A stretch of 64,000 nt of DNA from contig CM073590.1 of NCBI GenBank assembly GCA_037074705.1, positions 40,881,895 through 40,945,894 of the forward strand, read 5' to 3'. The position numbers and the translations under genes are program-made. Every line of letters starts with the position of its first letter. Positions within the stretch are counted from its first letter, which is position 1. Shown piece by piece: positions 57,500 to 64,000 of the stretch. The notes under the pieces are model-generated. The model saw only the letters and a program-made list of their open reading frames with translations. It was not told the DNA's origin and did no database searches. The DNA is from Zhengitettix transpicula (Eukaryota; Arthropoda; Insecta; Orthoptera; Tetrigidae).

Positions 57500-58870
57500 C
57501 TATGGTGGAATCAGGCCTGAACCCAGGCGCACAATAGGTTTAGAGCAGCTCTCATCAAACTTAAGAAGTACCCTAATATCAACAAAAAGATAGCCGTCAA
57601 AGTGGCTAGGGCGAATTTTAGAAGAACGACCAGAGATGTAGGCAAAACAGTTTGGACTAGTAAAATGGCAAGTCTTGGTAATGTTACCTATTCTAGGAAA
57701 CTATGGTCTTTACTCGAAGCCATGAAAGGAGTCAAACGTCACTCACGAATAGCTCTCTCCTGACCAGACGAATTTATAAAGATAACCAGTTCTCAAGGTA
57801 TAGCGGATGCCTTGGCGTCCTCTACAGCTTCTTATAACCGAGCATTCACCCACCATAAATTATCAACAGAAAGTACGGTTACACCTGTTTCAAAGGACTG
57901 GATAGAATAAACGGGGATATCAGCCTCAATAATTGCAGGATATCATCGACAAAACGCTTCGGAAGGCATAGATGTAATTCCAAATTGCCTCATCAAGAAC
58001 GTAACAGAAAAAGGTATTCTACTACTCCTCTCTTTCTTGAACCAGATTTGGAACAACCATACAGTTCCCACATTATGGCTGAAGTCTATAATTATCCCGA
58101 TCCTAAAACCAGATCTTCTCCCGGTAGCTATAGACCTATCTGGCTCAATTCCAACATATCTAAATTAATCGATAAAATCATCGCGAAGCGCCTGATGTGG
58201 TACGTGGAAATAAACAATATAATTAAACCTCATCAACATGCATTCCGTAAAGAACGTTCGACCACCTCCATGCTTGTAGAACTTGATAATATGATAATAG
58301 AGGCCCTATCGGAAGATGCTCACGTCTTAACAGTCATCCTGGACATAAATAAAGCATACGAAAGAACTTGGAGATGGCACACATTAAACCAACTCTCTCA
58401 TATGGTGTAAAGGTGAATATATTTGAGTGTACAAGGAGCTTAATTGCCAATATATATATCATGGCTAACAACACCCGCTAAGTGTAGTGCTCTTCATAGT
58501 AGCTATTAATGAGCTGAAATATAACATCCTACCACCAACCAGACACCTTGAATATGCAGATGATATTAATTTGTTTAAAAGAAGTTTCAATATAGAAGAG
58601 ACAACGAAACAAATGCAAAACACATTGGATAATATTACTTCATGGGTCGCTAAAATAGGTTACAATTTTAGCTGTGACAAAACCAAGGAGCTATTAGAAG
58701 CAGAAAATATTCAGTTTCACAGGCACGTAAAAATACTAGGAGTAATATGGGATAAGAAATTAACTTTCAAATATCTAATAGAAGAACTATGCTCTGATAT
58801 AAAAAGAAATGTTTTTATACTCAACTGTATTGCTGCAAAAAAATTGGGACGCTGACAGAAGAACCCTAAA
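57500..58870 (+). pseudogene. LINE ORF2, reverse transcriptase
   Basis: Linker (PWWN, FRAALIKLKKYPNINKK) and then RT in shifting frames: IPNCLIKNVTEKGI, IWNNHTVPTLWLKSIIIPIL, PISLNSNISKLIDKII-like, HQHAFRKERSTTSMLVEL, VILDINKAYERTW (motif A, Asp present), LEYADDINLF (motif C, YADD) and LGVIWDKKLTFKYL. Motif B (normally PQGSxLSPxLF) is almost entirely deleted around 58,470. Dead. Confidence 0.85.
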
Positions 58871-59681
58871 TATAACATATAATGCTATTATAAGATCGAA
58901 AATCGAGTATGGTATCCTAATTGTTCAAACACCAAGCAAATCCTTACTAAACAAAATAGCCACAATGGGAAATATAGCCTTCAGAACGATTTCAAGTTGC
59001 TTGAGAACTACTAACAGAAAAAAATTACTATTCGAATCGAGACAACCCAACATCTGACTGAACCTTACTACTGTACGTTATGCTCTCAGGGCACAAGAGT
59101 CCAGCTGCCCTATAAACAGGAAAAACGCATCCCCTAAACAGCAGCACCAGGCATTAGGACCAACCAACTACAGACCTTTTAGAGAATCCTTACACACCCT
59201 GATCAACCAACTACAGCTGGAGATCCCGACAATGGACAAACCTAATCCTCAACAAAACATCTTAAAAATCAACGAGACCAGTGGAAGAAACGACCAAGAC
59301 TATATTAAAATCTGCTGTAAAAAAATAACAGAGTACTGGACAAAGAAATGCCTCGAGAAGATTAATACATCAGCATATACAAAAATCACAGCATTCAACG
59401 AAACAAAATTCCCAAAACAGTTAAACCGTAAAAACCAGATAGTCCTCTCCCGAATAAGATCAGAACATACAAAATTAATCAAGAATTATATTTTTTCCAG
59501 AACAGAGCCACCATTATGTTCCCAGTGCAAAGAGATCGTAACCACAAAACACATCCTGCTGAGCTGTGACGTGTACGCATGTATGAGAATCACCATCATA
59601 GGCAACTTTCAACTTTCCGACCTAGCGACAACTGAGTCAACGATTATAAGGGTCCGGAAGTCATCAACGAATCTAAATTAA
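58870..59681 (+). pseudogene. LINE ORF2, C-terminal region with Cys-His finger
   Basis: Contains SKIEYGILI (post-thumb), TMGNIAFRTISSCLRTT, and from 59,232 an intact 149-codon frame including QIVLSRIRSEHTKLIKNYIF and PPLCSQCKEIVTTKHILLSC, the CCHC finger typical of the I/jockey group C-terminus. No RNase H domain is seen between RT and finger, unlike the relics at 27 kb, 38 kb and 61 kb. Confidence 0.75.
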
Positions 59682-59800
59682 ACAACCTAATATAAAATAG
59701 ATGCATAGTCTGTTAATAGTAATTCATGTAAACGAGATGTATGAGTCGCTAATGAGTACCAATGTTAATGCGACAATAAACTTTCAATTAAAAAATATAT

Positions 59801-60490
59801 AATATTTCAAAAAAATACATCTATTAAAGACTATTGCAGACTAATAAGCCTTGTGTTAGGTTTACAGGAAATTAAAGAGCACAAGGGTAAAGCAAACGGA
59901 TAAACATTGCTGCTCTCACTCTTGCAACATCAACGCTACTATTAGATACAACAGAAAGCCTATAAACTAACATCTGTACATCGGAGTAGTTTCAGTAGAA
60001 TGAATGGAAGTCGGACTAGATAACAGTCGAAACATTCATCAGTATATGCATCAATTTCACGTCACTATGAAGTGTTATGCTTCAGATACATCGTAAGACC
60101 AATTGAATTACAGAAATATGTTGTGCTTGTGTTAGTAAAGAAACGTAAACAAATTTGAATAATTTATTTCATTGTATATATTATTTTTATTTACTGTCAC
60201 AATTTCGTGTTTGGTTAAAACTTCCTGAAAGTGCAATAAAAGATTCTCTGTATAAAGAAAAGTTTCTCTAAATGACAAAAATTTTAACAGAAAATAACAA
60301 TTAATTATTGATTACATCACTACGTGTTTCAATTAATATTCCAAACTTACCTCTGGTGAAATTTTTTTAAGAAGTGTCTGATAGCAATCTAACATGACAA
60401 CTGTTTCTAATAAATATATTCATTTACAATATTAATTCTCCGTACTATAGAAATGTAATTGAAAATGATAGATTTTCTAGAATACATACT
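59801..60490. other. AT-rich spacer, nothing recognised
   Basis: No coding, repeat or RNA feature seen on either strand. Confidence 0.4.
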
Positions 60491-60499
60491 TGATTGAGT

Positions 60500-60725
60500 A
60501 TTCTGCATTTTATGGTCTACGAAAAATGGATATTGACATTTTTAAATAATATTTTTATGATCAAAGATTGAAGTCTTTCCCGGTGTAGTTGTTCAATAAA
60601 TACTTCTCGGTATTCACACGGGATTTGCATATTTATATTTAAACCCAACGTTTCGACGACTAAAAACTCTGATGTCATCTTCTTCGGATGAGCAGACATC
60701 TTTCCTTCTTGAAGTAGGGCAATCT
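60500..60725 (-). mobile_element. Penelope-like terminal fragment with hammerhead-like motif
   Basis: On the minus strand: CCGAAGA, A, GATGAC, a 13-nt loop, GTCGTC, GAAA and CG (60,650-60,690), i.e. a hammerhead-like core with a perfect 6-bp stem II (one G-U pair) but C for the core U. Downstream, ACTACACCGGGAAAGACTTC resembles the tail of the Penelope-like element at 33 kb (ATACCCGGCTGGAAGCCCGA). No coding part remains. Confidence 0.5.
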
Positions 60726-60729
60726 AAGT

Positions 60730-61760
60730 GTTGTGAAGGATCGTTAGGTTGGCATTGCATAGGAGACAGCTTAGCTGAAGAGATCTGGAGAACAGATAAG
60801 AGTCCGTTAGATTTGTGTGCTTTGATCTAAACTTAGATAATTATACCTGCAGACGTCTCGCAAATTTATTTGGTAGGAGTATATCATTGGGGGTTTCCTT
60901 TTCCCTGGGAAATGTGCCGAGTTTCTCCTGTTTTATTTATGTAGACCATATGTATCCTCCAGTCCTTTCAGTATTCCCGCTTTGCAGTCCTGGAAGTCAC
61001 TAGACCGGAGGTTGTATGCTCTTCTATGTTGCCGAGTTTCATTTTTTGCTAGAAGGGTCTACCCGGTCATTTCTATTTGCTGGAATCCAAGTAATGGTTA
61101 TTTGTTTACCGTTGATTATGATTTCGTTTATACTTTCTCTAATTTTATTAATTGTGCCTTTCCTAATTTTCGAGTTCACTAATGTCTTAATCGCTCCCGA
61201 CGTATACGATGCTATGATGAACTGTTAATGTTGATTTCAAGCACCATTCTGTTGCCATATTAATTGCTATGAATTCTGCCGATGTCACTTTTACATTTCC
61301 GTCTAGCATTGCGACTTTTTCTGAGAGCGTCGATGCGAATTCACATGCTACTCCGTCATTATTCTTGCTAGTATTTGTATAAATAACCGTTGGTAGGTTA
61401 TGATTAATTAGTAGCCTGGTAAATTCTTCCTTCCAGTTTATTTCGTGATCCATCCGACTTCTCAAGTCCAGAAGCGATAAATCTACTGGGATGTGATATA
61501 CCCTGCGTGGCGGTATCCAGCTTATATAGTTGGGGTACAGTTCCGTCAGAGTTATGCCTTGTAAGTACCCTTCAAATTATCTTTACCTTTTCCGGGTTGA
61601 AATTGTAACCTCTCTGTCCGTTCTGTGGCCTTAGTTACAACTTCTTGCATTTGGCCGCAGAGTGTTTGAGGTTATTACCTCTTCATAAAAGGATAATATC
61701 AGCAGCATATAACATAGTTTCAACCCTTGTTTCTAGATGAAACACACGTATAGAGCCGAC
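60730..61760 (-). pseudogene. I-type LINE relic (RT end, RNase H, C-terminus), minus strand
   Basis: Reading minus: RT motif-C remnant near 61,700 (YAADIILS), then from 61,465 RNase H (PTVIYTNTSKNNDGVACEFA, first Asp changed to Asn; VKVTSAEFIAINMATEW helix; IVYVGSD), then degraded sequence to LSKFRSKHTNLTDSYLFSR near 60,820, equivalent to RIRSEHTKLIKNYIFSR of the LINE at 59.4 kb. Many stops. Confidence 0.75.
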
Positions 61761-61769
61761 AAGAGGTTG

Positions 61770-62850
61770 TTGGCCTGATATAACTCTAAAAATTTTACTA
61801 GACACGGTGAAGTCTCACAAAGTTTTTTATCAGATAGACAAAATAGCATTAGAAAAATTATGCTTAAAGGACATACACATTAACGCGTCAATTTTCGCTC
61901 ACAGAAAGCGTCATTCAGTTCGATATTATGTAACTAGTGGCAGAAAAGGGGCAACCAATCAATATTCGTAAGGCTTTCGGCTAAAAATCATATTTAAACA
62001 ACTACTTGAAATCAAACCACGCCCTGGTAATCAAGATCATAAAATAATGTGGCTCGGCATTGTAATGTCTGCAGAGAATTAAATATTGTTTTTTGAGTTG
62101 GCACCATTGTAAACTCACTATGTATTTTATTAGATTTTCCATTGTTCAGTTCTGGCTAATGCGTTATTCAAAACACTTATCTATCGACGTGTAAATTTCA
62201 AATAAAATATCTCCGATTGCAAGTTAAATAAATAAAGTCTTATTTATTTAACAACCACAAGATGAATATGTTATACAATGGTTATGGGCCCAGACATGAA
62301 ACTATAATTAGATTACAGGGAAATAAATAAAAAGGAAATATATAAAAGTGAGGTTAGGTTTAGTTTCGAGAATGTTCGTTGGCGTCGACGTAAAAGTACG
62401 TGCATATCGTCGAATCACTAAACAGCTTATTAAAAATGTCGGAAAAGATAAAAATCGAAAAAGTGAAGAAACAAACTTCGCGTCGTTGAGTTACCAAACG
62501 AAAATGGTAGGCCTCATGATGGAATGCGACTTGTGGGCCATACAGATCCAGGTGAGGACGAGCCCGATAAAAACGCTAACGCGGATGACAAACGAAAATG
62601 CATTTAGACAAAGCGAAAAGCATGTGTAAAGATTGCTCCTCTGTGCTTAATAGCTGATACTTTGGCAGCTTAAAAGAAGTAATGAGTTTGGTTAGTTCAC
62701 CAAAGCATAAGTTTCTGGAAGGTTCTGTTGAAAAGTTGTAAGTAATGGAAAATATGCTCCAAATTGAGGGTTTTTTATTTCGTTTTGTTTTTAATATCGG
62801 TCGCTGATTTACAATCTACCCTTAACACTTAGAGTAATAAGTAAATTGTT
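61770..62850. other. Spacer between LINE relics
   Basis: A plus frame of 93 codons at 62,348-62,629 is basic and hydrophilic but shows no recognised motif. It is not called as a gene. The remainder is AT-rich. Confidence 0.4.
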
Positions 62851-62908
62851 TAATTATTAAATCTGTTTGACTTGAGTAGGGCACCGTCCAGTGGCGGATC
62901 TACTGGAT

Positions 62909-64000
62909 TTATTCAGTGATGTCTTCTGGCCATAATCTCTTCAATCTTCTTGCTACGGGTTGTTGGATGTAGAGGTCGAAAATGTATTTGTTGCAGTGGT
63001 TTAGTGTTCTATGTTGCTTTTGGTAGCATACGTCTTGATGGTTTCTGCAATAAATGGAATTTTGAGGTCCTGATGGAGTCTATGGTTGCTGATGTACCAC
63101 GGTGCATTGACTAAGGTGCGCAATGTCTTTGATTGAAAAGTCTGCAAGATCTTAATATTTGATGGTTTGCTGCATCCCCATAATTCGATCCCGTAAGACC
63201 ATTTAGGTTTTATATAAGAACAGTTTGTTTTCAGTAGTGAGTTGGGATTTTCGTCCAAGTAGCCAGTGCATGTTTTTAGTTTTGAGTTTCAGTTGTTCCT
63301 TTTTGGCTTTTATGTGCTTTTCCAATGTCAGTTTTTGGTCGAACCGGAGTCCTAGATATTTTACTTCAGTTTTTACTGGGATAGGTTGACTGAATATTTT
63401 AACTTGCGGGCACGTCGAGCGTTTATTTGTGAACGTAATTTGCGTGGACTAGTTGCAGTTTACTTTGATGCGCAATTGGTTAAACCAGTTTTCTAAAAGG
63501 TTCAGATGTGTCTGGAGATTTTCTGTTGACAATATTGCGGTGTCATCTGCGAAAGTGGCGATTAGGGTGTTGTCCGTGGTAGGGATGATTGATGTATATA
63601 GTAGATACAGGAAGGGACCAAGAACACTTCTTTGCGGAATTCTGTAGTTGATGTCTTGGCATTCTGAGTATTGTCCTTCGAATTGGACCTGGAAAAATCT
63701 TTTTGCGACAGGTATGATTTTATGAGCAGAAAACCTTGGTGTGGAAGCCGTTTTTTAATCTTATATAGAAGGCCTTTGTGCCATATCTTGTCGAAGGCCT
63801 GCTGGATATCTAGGAATACCGCCGCACACAGTTTCTTCTCCTCGATGGCCTCCCTGATGTGGTTGACTATTCTATGGCATTGCTGGATGGTTTAATGTCC
63901 TTCACGGAAGCCAAACTGGTGATGAGGAATCGTTTCCTGTGGAGATATTGCTTCTTTGATTCTGTGTAGTAGGAGGCGTTCGAATATTTATGATAGTAGT
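62909..64000 (-). pseudogene. Jockey-type LINE reverse transcriptase, C-terminal part, runs off window
   Basis: Minus strand from the window end: IVNHIREAIEEKKLCAAVFL, DIQQAFDKIWHKGLL (motif A), IPQRSVLGPFLYLLY (motif B), ATFADDTAILS (motif C), LNLLENWFNQLRIKVN (thumb), VKYLGLRFDQKLTLEKHI, then KPKWSYGIELWGCSKPSNIK, FQSKTLRTLVNAPWYISNH. Interrupted by a few frameshifts and stops (63,001-63,003; about 63,450; about 63,700). C-terminal RRLKRLWPEDITE ends at 62,909. The relatively low mutation load suggests a younger insertion than the other LINEs. Confidence 0.85.

Larger units (their letters stand above)
55790..59800 (+). mobile_element. I-type non-LTR retrotransposon (LINE), nearly full length, mutated
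   Basis: A 4-kb element with a GC-richer 5' UTR (55,790-55,929), ORF1 with one internal stop (55,930-56,967), ORF2 remnants (57,104-59,681) and a short 3' UTR ending GAGTCGCTAATGAGTACC, AATGTTAATGCGACAATAAA, A-rich. The same tail occurs on the relic at 27.0-27.7 kb. The endonuclease and RT are shortened relative to a full ORF2, so internal deletions have occurred. The clade call (I/jockey group) rests on ORF order and C-terminal Cys-Cys-His-Cys finger. Confidence 0.85.

Noticed and set aside
62348..62629. 93-codon basic ORF
   Set aside because: No motif, no neighbour context and no sign of conservation.

Overview
The window is animal nuclear DNA, most probably from an insect. It is AT-rich and gene-poor, has long GT-AG introns, and is packed with metazoan transposon types: Penelope-like elements, Helitrons, jockey- and I-type LINEs, mariner, LTR retrotransposons and SINE-like retroposons. 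The species cannot be named from the sequence; the mix would suit a large-genome hemimetabolous insect.

Only one host gene is supported. It lies on the minus strand from 45,009 (ATG) to 26,450 (stop) and has eight coding exons, all with consistent splice phases. They total 1,461 nt and encode a 486-residue secreted serine peptidase of family S28 (thymus-specific serine protease / lysosomal Pro-X carboxypeptidase type). The signal peptide, the Ser-Asp-His triad and several N-glycosylation sites can all be read. Its introns run from 89 bp to 6.2 kb, and the large ones are transposon-filled. Intron 3 holds an I-type LINE and a mariner relic. Intron 4 holds a Helitron helicase gene split by a Penelope-like insertion. 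Intron 5 holds a LINE relic and a SINE fragment. Intron 6 holds a LINE RNase H relic and a fold-back element.

Layout. 1-7.1 kb: LTR fragments around (TA)n, then one copy of a duplicated segment carrying a Helitron fragment and a SINE with target-site duplications (second copy at 47.4-48.9 kb). 7.1-11.7 kb: a minus-strand Helitron-like element made of about 16 diverged tandem monomers. 11.9-12.2 kb: an AT palindrome. 12.7-20.4 kb: another Helitron-like element interrupted by a 6.4-kb LTR retrotransposon without pol, which is itself invaded by SINEs. 20.4-22.6 kb: two head-to-head LTRs. 22.7-24.8 kb: a jockey-type LINE relic and SINE pieces. 26.4-45.0 kb: the S28 gene. 46.5-49.9 kb: a SINE piece, the second copy of the duplicated segment and an LTR. 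50.2-53.7 kb: three consecutive Helitron-like elements, the last with readable TC and CTAG ends. 55.8-59.8 kb: a nearly full-length but mutated I-type LINE. 60.5-64 kb: a Penelope-like tail, a minus-strand I-type LINE relic and a minus-strand jockey-type LINE running off the end.

Most transposons are dead, with stops and frameshifts. The nesting order gives a relative chronology. Exon boundaries come from splice motifs plus codon phase and are exact; transposon boundaries are approximate unless target-site duplications or termini are named.
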